Assembly (NCBI GenBank): GCA_907165135.1
Contig: OU015568.1
Location: forward strand, 14,454,501-14,518,500
DNA length: 64,000 nt
Direction: 5' to 3'
DNA from: Oikopleura dioica
Taxonomy: Eukaryota > Chordata > Appendicularia > Copelata > Oikopleuridae
The notes below the pieces were generated by a model. The model was not told where the DNA came from, made no database searches, and was given only the letters and a program-made list of their open reading frames with translations. Position numbers and translations under genes: made by a program. Of this stretch, positions 35,414-43,888 are shown piece after piece. Position 1 is the first letter of the stretch; each line of letters begins with the position of its first letter.

Positions 35414-35549
35414 ATTCCCGAAGAAATCGAACATTCCAGAAGACTCGTATCTTCACTGTAGATTCTTCAGAAAGAAGATTCCAGAACATTCTACACTGGA
35501 AATAAAACCTTCTGGAAGAAACGGCGACAATCATCAGTGGCTATAAATA
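35414..35549 (+). promoter_or_regulatory. Heat-shock element cluster and TATA box of the sHSP gene
   Basis: TTCCCGAA (35415-35422), TTCCAGAA (35434-35441) and the four-unit GAAGATTCCAGAACATTC (35474-35491) are HSF-binding arrays. TATAAATA at 35542-35549 is about 55 nt before the start codon. This is a strong stress-inducible promoter. Confidence 0.85.
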
Positions 35550-35601
35550 CCGAACGAGAGATGGTTTTCTCATCACACCATAGATACAAAAACGAACGAA
35601 A

Positions 35602-36024
35602 ATGCTTACTTTTTCTAACGAACACTTCGAACCCCTGATGAACCAGTTGTTTTCTGAGTTTGCCCATTCCGCCAACAAGCGTGGAGGATGCTGCCAAACT
35701 GCTGAGAAATCAAGCAAGTGGTGCAGCTGCATCAACCTTTCTTCCATCCCCACCAAGGCCGAGGAACTGCACGTGAAGGTGGACGAGAAGAGCCGCACTC
35801 TGACCGTGACTGAAACGGAGTCTACTCGACGAGACGGATTGAAGATCTTCTCAACCCACGTCTGGACAAAAGAAATTCGAATTCCAGAGGATGTGGAGCT
35901 GAAGACGATCGCGTCCAAGTTGCACGAGAATCAGCTCACTTTCGTCGCCGAACGAGTTCAGAAAGAAGAGGACAAGCAACAAGAAATTCCGATCGAGATC
36001 GTCGATACTCCTGCTCTTGACTGA
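35602..36024 (+). CDS. Small heat-shock protein (alpha-crystallin family), intact
   Basis: Single exon, 140 aa, no intron, as usual for heat-inducible genes. A short variable N-terminus (MLTFSNEHFEPLMNQLFSEF) precedes the alpha-crystallin domain: EELHVKVDEKSRTLTVTE, KIFSTHVWTKEIRIPEDVEL, TIASKLHENQLTFVAER, and a C-terminal IPIEIV that matches the I-x-I/V dimer-groove motif. It is an ATP-independent holdase. The gene lies upstream of a 5S rRNA gene and shares its repeat unit; its 3' end is duplicated, inverted, at 38336-38478. Confidence 0.93.
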   Translation: MLTFSNEHFEPLMNQLFSEFAHSANKRGGCCQTAEKSSKWCSCINLSSIPTKAEELHVKVDEKSRTLTVTETESTRRDGLKIFSTHVWTKEIRIPEDVELKTIASKLHENQLTFVAERVQKEEDKQQEIPIEIVDTPALD

Positions 36025-36155
36025 GATAGTCGATCTTCGTTCAGTCCTTTCTTACCTGATTTTACGGAAAACACATAGATACAGTATCAACCTGCAATAA
36101 ACATAATTCTGATTCGAAAATTTGCTATTTATTCCGGATAGAACCAGACTCCATC

Positions 36156-36274
36156 GCTTAGCGTCATACCGCGTAGAATAAACCAGTTCTCGTCCGATCA
36201 CTGAAGTCAAACTACGACGGGCGGGGTTAGTACTTACATGGGTGACCGGTTGGGAATACCTCGTGCGCTAAGCA
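36156..36274 (+). rRNA. rrn5S: 5S ribosomal RNA
   Basis: Second copy, same 119-nt sequence as 32282-32400, with helix I ends and internal control region intact, followed by ATTTTTGATTTTTTTT, a good polymerase III terminator. It begins 131 nt after the stop codon of the intact sHSP gene. Confidence 0.95.
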
Positions 36275-36382
36275 TTTTTGATTTTTTTTAATGGATCCTT
36301 TTTACGCTGAGGACGCTTTCGCATCGTATTTTTGATAAATCAAGTCATCAGCCATCGAATAAAATCCAAATGTATGAGTAAA

Positions 36383-36963
36383 GACGTGCTTTTTCTAAGG
36401 TGGTCCAATTTATTTCTCCCATTTTTCCTTTTTTGACCCAGTACACCATACAGATTTGGAATCAGTGGAGAAAATCTAGAAACTTGACCGTTTTAGTTTT
36501 TGAAATTCACTTCCGGTTACGATTCTAGAGCCGGAAGTTCACGAAATTTACAAGAAAAGCATGCTTATGAACTATCAAATTGAAGCTTACAACAAATCCA
36601 GTCATTAATTATCGGAACCGAATCCAACTCCGGTCAAAAACCGCCGGTAAACGACCGGTAAAAATTGAAAATTTTCTCATTAAAGCATGATAGTTTTACC
36701 GCGGTTGGGACTGTTTCATCTAATTAATTGATGATGAGATGACTAAGAATCTTCTGCGCATCAATATGATAGGTCACACTTTACCATTACTCCAAAATTT
36801 TGCCTACTTCCGGCTCTAGAATCGTAACCGGAAGTGAATTCCGAAAAACTAAAACGGTCAAGTTTCTAGATTTTCTCCACTGATTCCAAATCTGTATGGT
36901 GTTCTGTGTCAAAAAAGGAAAAAATGGGAGAAATAAATTGGACCACCTTAAAAAAAGCACGTC
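36383..36963. mobile_element. Palindromic MITE, dated by an empty site in the same window
   Basis: Ends GACGTGCTTTTTCTAAGG and CCTTAAAAAAAGCACGTC are inverted, and the repeats extend more than 150 bp inward (ATTTGGAATCAGTGGAGAAA, AACTTGACCGTTTTAG). Target AAA is repeated on both sides. The opposite arm of the inverted duplication has the uninterrupted site (GTATGAGTAAAGCAAGCATT), so this copy inserted after the duplication or was lost precisely from the other arm. Confidence 0.8.
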
Positions 36964-36984
36964 AAAGCAAGCATTGAGCGTTCA

Positions 36985-37150
36985 GCTTGCCTGGCGGGCG
37001 GCGTGGCACTTGAGAAAAAGCGCCCTCTGCCGCGCGCTTTTCTGAAAAGAGGCCGAAAATAGGAGCGTGCAGCGACAAAACGACCTCGAAATCAAGCACC
37101 CTCTCTCTTTACTCATCCCATTTTTGAGTCCGATTTCGATTGTCTAACAG
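36985..37150 (+). ncRNA. SL RNA: Spliced-leader RNA gene, copy 2 (with promoter)
   Basis: Leader exon 37111-37150, identical to copy 1, followed by GTAAGAATCG. Upstream promoter block is complete and near-identical to copy 1 (GGCGGGCGGCGTGGCACTTG, GCGCGCTTTTCTGAAAAGAG). The T/C-rich stretch TGCCCTCTCTCTCC after the donor is conserved in all copies. Confidence 0.9.
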
Positions 37151-37228
37151 GTAAGAATCGTCTCTATGCCCTCTCTCTCCTACCCCTCTCGCCTCTTACA
37201 TACGAAAACTCTACTCAAAGAAATTCCC

Positions 37229-37751
37229 ATCTGGGTCGTGACCCGCTTTTTATAAGGTGGGCCAAGTTTTTTCACCCGCTTTTTGATTTTAAACCCTGCA
37301 ACACCATACATATTTGGAATCAGCGGGAAAAATCTAGAAACTTGACCGTTTTTGTTTATAAAAAATCACTTCCGGTTGCGATTCTACAACCGGCAGTTGT
37401 TGAAATATAGCAGTTTTGATTAAGTGTTATCTCTCAAATTGAAGCCCAGAAAATTCTGAGTCACTTCATAATTAATTCAGTAGAAAAAACAGTCTCAGCG
37501 GTTCGGTTGGATTCGTTTTGAATGATGACTTGAAATGTTCTAAGCTTCAATTTGATATGTCACATGCATTCATTGTTAATTTCAACAACTGCCGGTTGTA
37601 GAATCGCAACCGGAAGTGATTTTTATAAACAAAAACGGTCAAGTTTCTAGATTTTTCCCGCTGATTCCAAATATGTATGGTGTTGCAGGGTTTAAAATCA
37701 AAAGCGGGTGAAAAACTTGGCCCACCTTATAAAAAGGGTCACGACCCAGAT
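37229..37751. mobile_element. Palindromic MITE at the centre of the inverted duplication
   Basis: Related to the element at 36383-36963: both contain ATTTGGAATCAG and TCTAGAAACTTGACCGTTTT inside their arms and begin with a ...CTTTTT.TAAGGTGG block. Arms of about 200 bp (GCTTTTTATAAGGTGGGCCA against TGGCCCACCTTATAAAAAGG) surround a short spacer near 37470-37500. Sequence beyond both ends is also mirror-symmetric because the element sits on the symmetry axis. Confidence 0.75.
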
Positions 37752-37829
37752 GGGAATTTCTTTGAGTAGAGTTTTCGTATGTAAGAGGCGAGAGGGGTAG
37801 GAGAGAGAGGGCATAGAGACGATTCTTAC

Positions 37830-37962
37830 CTGTTAGACAATCGAAATCGGACTCAAAAATGGGATGAGTAAAGAGAGAGGGTGCTTGATTTCGAGGTCGT
37901 TTTGTCGCTGCACGCTCCTATTTTCGGCCTCTTTTCAGAAAAGCGCCCGCCAGGCAAGCTGA
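37830..37962 (-). ncRNA. SL RNA: Spliced-leader RNA gene, copy 3, promoter-deleted
   Basis: Leader exon on the minus strand, 37869-37830, identical to the other two and followed by the same donor. Its upstream region lacks about 36 bp found in copies 1 and 2: the sequence jumps from GCCTGGCGGGCG to CTTTTCTGAAAAGAGG, removing GGCACTTGAGAAAAAGCGCC. If that block contains promoter bases the copy may be silent. Confidence 0.85.
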
Positions 37963-38085
37963 ACGCTCAATGCTTGCTTTACTCATACATTTGGATTTTA
38001 TTCGATGGCTGATGACTTGATTTATCAAAAATACGATGCGAAAGCGTCCTCAGCGTAAAAAGGATCCATTAAAAAAAATCAAAAA

Positions 38086-38204
38086 TGCTTAGCGCACGAG
38101 GTATTCCCAACCGGTCACCCATGTAAGTACTAACCCCGCCCGTCGTAGTTTGACTTCAGTGATCGGACGAGAACTGGTTTATTCTACGCGGTATGACGCT
38201 AAGC
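38086..38204 (-). rRNA. rrn5S: 5S ribosomal RNA
   Basis: Third copy, minus strand, same length and sequence as the other two, with the T-run (as A8 on the plus strand) after its 3' end. It lies in the right arm of the inverted duplication. Confidence 0.95.
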
Positions 38205-38335
38205 GATGGAGTCTGGTTCTATCCGGAATAAATAGCAAATTTTCGAATCAGAATTATGTTTATTGCAGGTTGATACTGTATCTATGTGTTTTCCGTAAAA
38301 TCAGGTAAGAAAGGACTGAACGAAGATCGACTATC

Positions 38336-38478
38336 TCAGTCAAGAGCAGGAGTATCGACGATCTCGATCGGAATTTCTTGTTGCTTGTTCTCTTCTTTCT
38401 GAACTCGTTCGGCGACGAAAGTGAGCTGATTCTCGTGCAACTTGGACGCGATCGTCTTCAGCTCAACATCCTCAAGCT
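38336..38478 (-). pseudogene. 3' fragment of a small heat-shock gene
   Basis: Minus-strand copy of the last ~140 bp of the sHSP coding region, from GAGGATGTTGAGCTGAAGAC through the stop codon, near-identical to 35885-36024. The homology ends abruptly at 38478, so this is the truncated edge of the inverted duplication and not a gene. Confidence 0.9.
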
Positions 38479-38615
38479 CCACAACTTGGAAGACTAAGTT
38501 TCATCTCTATCGAAACTTCTGCCTGCTCTCTGACAGATCAATTTCGCAAAAATAAACACATTTTTATAATCATTTCTATTTTATTGAGCACATAAAATCC
38601 GCAGCAAACTTTCTC

Positions 38616-39348
38616 TTACTCGAATTCATCCCAAGTCTGAGGGACATACTCTTCAGAGGGAGTGTCAGATTCGATATCGCCTGATTTTCGTGGACACTAA
38701 AGTTGTTTATAAATAAGTCAGAATATTATTTTTTTACCGTGGAAACCGGTTTGCCGAATCCGCGGTACTTTTTCACATTTCTTCTTTTTGCGTTGAAAGA
38801 ATCGCCAGATTTAGTGATAGCGGGAAGATATTCAGCAAACGTTACTTTCTTCGAAGTTTTTTGAGGGCTTGGCTCAAATTCGTCCCAAGTCTGAGGAACG
38901 AATTCATCCGAGGACGTTTCATATTCGCAGTCGCAAGACTGCTGACAGGGACACTTAATACGTTCATAAATCATTCAGGATAGAAATTTTTACCGAGTTT
39001 ATTTCTCCGAATCCAAGGTACTTCTTCTTCTTCTTCTTCTTTGGTTTGATCTTGAGAGGATCCCCTAATTGAGTGATGGTTGGCTTATAACCTTTCTGAG
39101 AGCCTCGGTCTGGAGCATCATTCTCTTTCTCTTCAAGATCAAGCAGCGAAGTCTCAACAATGCTATCGTTAACAAGCATGTCTAAATTCATTCAAATACA
39201 CAGCTGAAGCTGTTTCTAAAAAACCTTTCGACTTTTGCTCGTCGTATTTTGCGAACCAACTCTTCTTCGCTGTCTTCGGTTTTATGTTTTCACGAAACAT
39301 CGAATTACCAAATGCTCGCGTATTTAATTGAGCAGTTTTCTCTTCCAT
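38616..39348 (-). CDS. KEN-box protein with duplicated exon, family unknown
   Basis: Minus-strand exons 39348-39225, 39181-38994, 38953-38738, 38696-38616; all GT-AG; 202 aa. Start at ATG 39348, which follows a strong TTTTTCCACCAG acceptor; a longer in-frame reading exists upstream. Features: EEKENDAPDRG (a KEN degradation motif), a Lys-rich block (KIKPKKKKKKKYLGFGEINS) and a second version of the same block in the next exon (NAKRRNVKKYRGFGKPVST). Exons 3 and 4 both begin with Cys-Pro and both carry (E)(F/Y)VPQTWDEFE. KEN box plus basic repeats suggest a nuclear, cell-cycle-degraded protein; no homologue recognised. Confidence 0.7.
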
Positions 39349-39774
39349 TTTTTGTTCGCTGGTGGAAAAAAAATCCGTTTTTTGTGCAAATGCAAGTTCG
39401 AATCCTTGCTTGCGCGAGGTTTGATGTTTATCTGCGATCAGCATCACCAATGAAATGAAAAAAACGGTTATATTTTCGAAAATTTAAGTAAAAAGATGAC
39501 AATTATGAACACTTTGTCTAAAAACAAATAATGCTGTATTGAAGATAGCTGATTCTTCTGTTGAAAGCACATCAAACAATCATTTATTAAATATATTTAG
39601 GAGCATTGGTGACAGGACAAGTGTCTATGTAAAAATCTAACAACTAAATACACTTAAAGAGTATTTTTAAAAGACCAGAAAGTGACATTTGCATGTCAAA
39701 TGTATTGCTCATTAAAACCACCTCACTATAAAAGGGCCAAAGAAGTATTTTCGTTAGAAACCGTCGACTTGAAA

Positions 39775-40087
39775 ATGCAACTTAGAAAAATAATTCTCGC
39801 TATATTTTTCATAAACGAAAGTAATGCTGAGAATAGGATGCTAAGAAGAAGAGTGCCGGAGGGGACTAATTTTCAAAGTGCAGCCATGGAAGCCTACATA
39901 AGAAACCACCTTGTTCGAAAACGTCAAAGAAGCAGCGCCATGCAAGATGTATGTATTGCGGATAAAGTTATTTTGGCGTATTTTTTATTTTTAGTACATC
40001 CGAAGACGACATGAGTACTTACATCAACAGAAAAACCACCCGTGCCGCTTTTTCGATATGAAAGATATTCATTTTTACACTCAATAA
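39775..40087 (+). CDS. Secreted peptide precursor candidate
   Basis: Two exons, 39775-39948 and 39995-40087, GT-AG, 88 aa. A TATAAAAG box at 39727-39734 lies about 40 nt upstream. The start (MQLRKIILAIFFINESNA) is signal-peptide-like. The remainder has basic clusters that could be convertase sites (MLRRRVPEG, LVRKRQRSS, YIRRRHEY), two similar helices (AMEAYIRNHLVRKRQ and MQDYIRRRHEYLHQQ) and a tail NHPCRFFDMKDIHFYTQ with the only Cys. Looks like a small hormone or antimicrobial precursor; no family assigned. Confidence 0.6.
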
Positions 40088-40247
40088 AACGAAGCGCCTC
40101 TGTGAAAAAATGATTGATAAGAAAGATTTTTATGTAAAGAATTTTATTTAAATATAAAATAATCTTAGCATTTGAAGAATAAATTCATGAATTACAGTTT
40201 TAAACATTCTATTGCACTTGTACTTTCGCTTTTTCGTCGAAATTTCA

Positions 40248-42604
40248 CTATTCTTGGAAGTACCACTGTTGATATCTGCTCGTACTTTTGCACGCTTCAA
40301 AGACGACTTTTGGGTTGCCACCAGTTTTCTCCGTGGCGATGCAGAGTCCGTTTGACTTGTTCTTGAGCTGGAATGTTTTTCCATCATCCTGAGGGATTTT
40401 GATCCAAATCGCGCGAGCCGGAGGGTTCACATTTTTCCCATTGCACATTACTGCCGCAATTTCTCCAGAGTTATCGTCCTGGATTTAATTTTTAATCAAA
40501 AAGTAATTTAAATTGTTCCAGAATTACCTTCTTTGCTATGCAGAGTTCAAACTGGGACGTGTATCGCAAATGACCCTTGGAGTTAAATTCGAAGAATTGG
40601 TTTCCTCCTTGACCGTGGCAGCCGAAAGTCCCCACCGTGCCGCTAAATTAAGTTTTACATCGTTCTTGGTAACAATTTAATTCAATAAACGTACTGTGTT
40701 AAATCATTCTCCGGCGGATTGTAGTCTAAACATCGACTAGGAGTTCCTTTGTTATGCAGCGCTCCGTATTGGCCAGGAAGATCCTCTGGTACTGGAAGAT
40801 CTGGGTAGATGTTCTCCAAATACCACTGGAAAGATCTGCATTGAAGACCATTTCTCAGTTTGACGCGCTCAGAAATATCGCCATATTTTTCAAGCTTCGA
40901 AGGGGGATTTCTAGCGTAGAAATGTCGCTTGTAATCGTCCAGCCAGACTTCGACAGCTCTAACTGTATTTGGCGTGAAGGATTTTCGCTCGTAAGGGGCT
41001 GTCTTTGGAAACACGTGACCTACGATAGAACACGGGATGATTTCCAGTGATCCGCCGCACATCCAAACGCGGAAGGACATTTCGAGATTCTCACCGCCCC
41101 AAACTTCCATTCCAGTATCATAAGACCCGATGGACCTGAAAGGGGCCAATAAACATCCAAAGCATGTCGACAATGTTTCATCAGATAAATTTTTTACCTA
41201 AAATACTGTCGGGATACAGCAAAAAGACCGCCAGCCATGGTCGGCGTTGGAACCGGATCAGTATCCGCTATTCTTTTCGCCCGGATTTCTTCAGGAATTG
41301 AGTGCCATTGAAATGTTAAGCGCCAGTCAAAACCGCCGATTTGGGGCTCAATACTGAATATTTTATTTATTTTTTTTCTGAAGTTTTATTGATAACATAT
41401 CATATATGGGATACCATATCAATATAAACAGAACTCCTTCCCTTAGTTTGTCCCCTAAATAACGGTATTGTTGACCAAACATAGATGATAAACGTTTGAG
41501 TGTTAAGGCCCTCATTGTCGAAATAAATTCAAGAATCTAACGGATATCTTCGTGAATAATTTTTACCTTCCAGAGCTGTGATGAAAACCGAAATCCTGCC
41601 AGCTGATTGTCGATATGATCGGCACGGCAACGACTGAATCGTTTTCAGCGATCCTCTGAAGCAACGGCTCAAGCCAGCCATCGTTACATTCAATATGGCA
41701 ATCGAGGAATGTCAAGACTTCTCCAGTTGCAAGTTCAGCGCCAAGCAACCGCGCTCGAACTAAACCTTCACGTTGCTTCGTGCGGATTAGTCTAACTCGT
41801 GGCATCGTAGCGACGATGTCCTCTAGTTCTTGGCCAAGGCGTGGGAATTCGACTTTGTCCGAGTCGTCGTCGATAAGAATGATTTCTTTTAGGAGTACTT
41901 CGGGAGAGGTGTGGAGGATGGAATAGATGGTTCGGAGAAGAGTAGTCCACCCTTCGTTGTAGAATGTGACGATTACGGACGTTGTTGGAAGCTGGTCATA
42001 TCTGAAGATATTTTCAAAAGTCTTTGGTCGATATGAGCAATTTAAAGTTATAGAAACTAGGCTGAAATTCGCCGTATTTTTTAACTAACGTTTCATTAAA
42101 TTCTCAGAATCGCTGATAAGAAAATAGGTCCTTGATTCGCCGCGCGAACTTGCGGTCACCTAAATTACGATAAAAGTTTAATCTCACCTGTAGCCCTTAT
42201 TAGCCAAGGCCACGCAGTGCTTGTGTCTGTGCTCTCCAACTGTTCTATGCAGCGATATTCTTTCTGAAGCCAGATGATTGACCATAAATCTATCGACGAT
42301 CTTTTTGTATTCATCACTTTTCTTTTGCTCTTCAGTGAGTTTCACAGATTTGCCCATTTGTCCTTCTGTTATCGCATCTCCGAGCGGTCTCGGCAGGAGT
42401 GGAGGCATTTCATCTGGTCGTTTTAGTACGATTGGGGAATGATGCGAGTCGGACTTTTTGACGACTTCGGCGTATTTGTGACCAAGGGACTGGTTTTCAT
42501 CAGATCTGTGCTTCAGTTTTACTGTTTTGGGGTATTCTTGCTTCACATGCCAAAATATTACGCAGACGAGGAAGCAAAATACGGCAAATGCAACGGTCCG
42601 GACC
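40248..42604 (-). CDS. GALNT: Polypeptide N-acetylgalactosaminyltransferase
   Basis: Minus-strand exons 42604-42188, 42001-41567, 41353-41198, 41135-40695, 40642-40528, 40478-40248. It starts mucin-type O-glycosylation in the Golgi by adding GalNAc to Ser/Thr. Visible: membrane anchor [20 protein letters not shown] domain with [18 protein letters not shown], the metal-binding [17 protein letters not shown], the Gal/GalNAc-T motif [17 protein letters not shown], then a ricin-type lectin domain ([26 protein letters not shown] at the end). About 570 aa are recovered, normal for the family. The first coding exon with the start Met was not found: the 42604 boundary is an acceptor with one base of a split codon. 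Confidence 0.92.
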
Positions 42605-43888
42605 CTAAAAAAGAATGTTATTAGGCATTTTGTTGTTGTAAAAATATTATTTTAAAAACTTAGAACACGTGTTTTACTGCGCCTTGAAAATATTTGTGTT
42701 TTTTGAAATTGGACAATAACTATACTAACTATAAGACTATAAGTATACGAACTATACTAACTATAAGATTTAAAAACTTTTCTTTTCAAAAAGCAATAAA
42801 AACCAATTGTTCTTTCCACGGGGTCTTTTTATCACCTTATAAAAACAAGCCTAATCGCATTTAACGGTTCTATTGTATCCGGGTTTGTTCCTACCTGAGT
42901 TGAACAACCTTCATTTTCCTTAAGAATTTCTTTCTTCTAACTGTGGCGGATCATCTCTTTTCACTAAAATTTTCAAATCTTTGCTCTTTTATTTGGCTTG
43001 GTTGAGCTGCTAGGGGCTGAGCGGAAAACAGAGCAAATTCAAAAACTAAGAATCGCGATTGGTGGCCTCGCTCCAAACACAGCTCCGAGCCCGAGAACGC
43101 CACATCATTTTTACGCTTCAATTATGGTTCAAAATACAACTCGCTCTTTTTTGAAGTGAAAGTTTCGATCCTCGGGCCCGGGATTTCTCGACCATTTTTG
43201 CTAAGAAATTCACACCAAGCGGTGAATAATTTACAACCAGAACATCAAAGTTGATGAGCTCATTCAATGAATCTTTAAGTGCTTTCCCTCAGATGAGGAA
43301 ACATCAAACTAACCCTAAGTCCTTTACAAAAGCAAATAGAACCTGTTTCTGGAAATGCGCCAATCGTTGAGCTACAGTGTAAATTAGAACTTCACCGGCG
43401 ATTTATCCGGCAATTGATAGATTCGACATGCCTGCAGGGAAGCATTTGGCCTTGTATGACAGTGTATGCGGTCGGAATTAGAATTAATTGTGGATTACTT
43501 AAAAATAATATTTATTCAAAAAATTAGCAGAATCTTGTATGGTTAATTAGGGGTAGGAACTAAGTACTTTTATTTAAGAGGGGTCCCGGGCGAAGCCCCC
43601 AGGTTAGGGTTAGGTTTTAGGGAGAAACTAAAAGTAAATGTTACAAGATAAATATACTCTTGAAATACTTGCTAAGCATTTTTCATCGCAAGAACTGGTA
43701 TAATTTGATTTTAGCTGACAGTAATTGATGACATAGAGGAGAGCCTTCTTCTGATTTTCGTCGAAATTGCTCAGAAGAAGGCGCTCAAGAGCCAATACTA
43801 TTTTCGCCGAAAAAACGCTTAGCGCGGAATGCACCGAAATACCGCCGCTATTTTCATAATAATAAGATATCAAAATATTGTTTTTAAA
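42605..43888. other. Intergenic, divergent promoters, no gene seen
   Basis: Lies between the 5' end of GALNT (minus) and the GPCR (plus), so it should hold the missing GALNT first exon and both promoters. It contains AT-rich sequence, a GC-rich block near 43580-43600 (GGTCCCGGGCGAAGCCCCC) and a two-unit GGTTAGGGTTAGG at about 43602-43615, too short to call telomeric. The 81-codon minus ORF at 43628-43873 has no recognised feature. Confidence 0.4.

Larger units (their letters stand above)
35891..38478. repeat. Large inverted duplication of the sHSP 3' end - 5S - SL RNA unit
   Basis: Sequence from about 35891 to 37490 reappears as its reverse complement from about 37491 to 38478. Each arm carries an sHSP 3' end, a 5S gene, the segment around AATAAAATCCAAATGTATGA and an SL RNA gene. 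The left arm alone contains a 581-bp MITE; the right arm alone has lost about 36 bp of the SL promoter. The centre lies in a palindromic MITE (37229-37751). Such a structure is prone to assembly error, so the arm order needs long-read support. Confidence 0.85.

Noticed and set aside
43602-43615. Interstitial telomere-like GGTTAGGGTTAGG
   Set aside because: Only two units; too short to mean anything.
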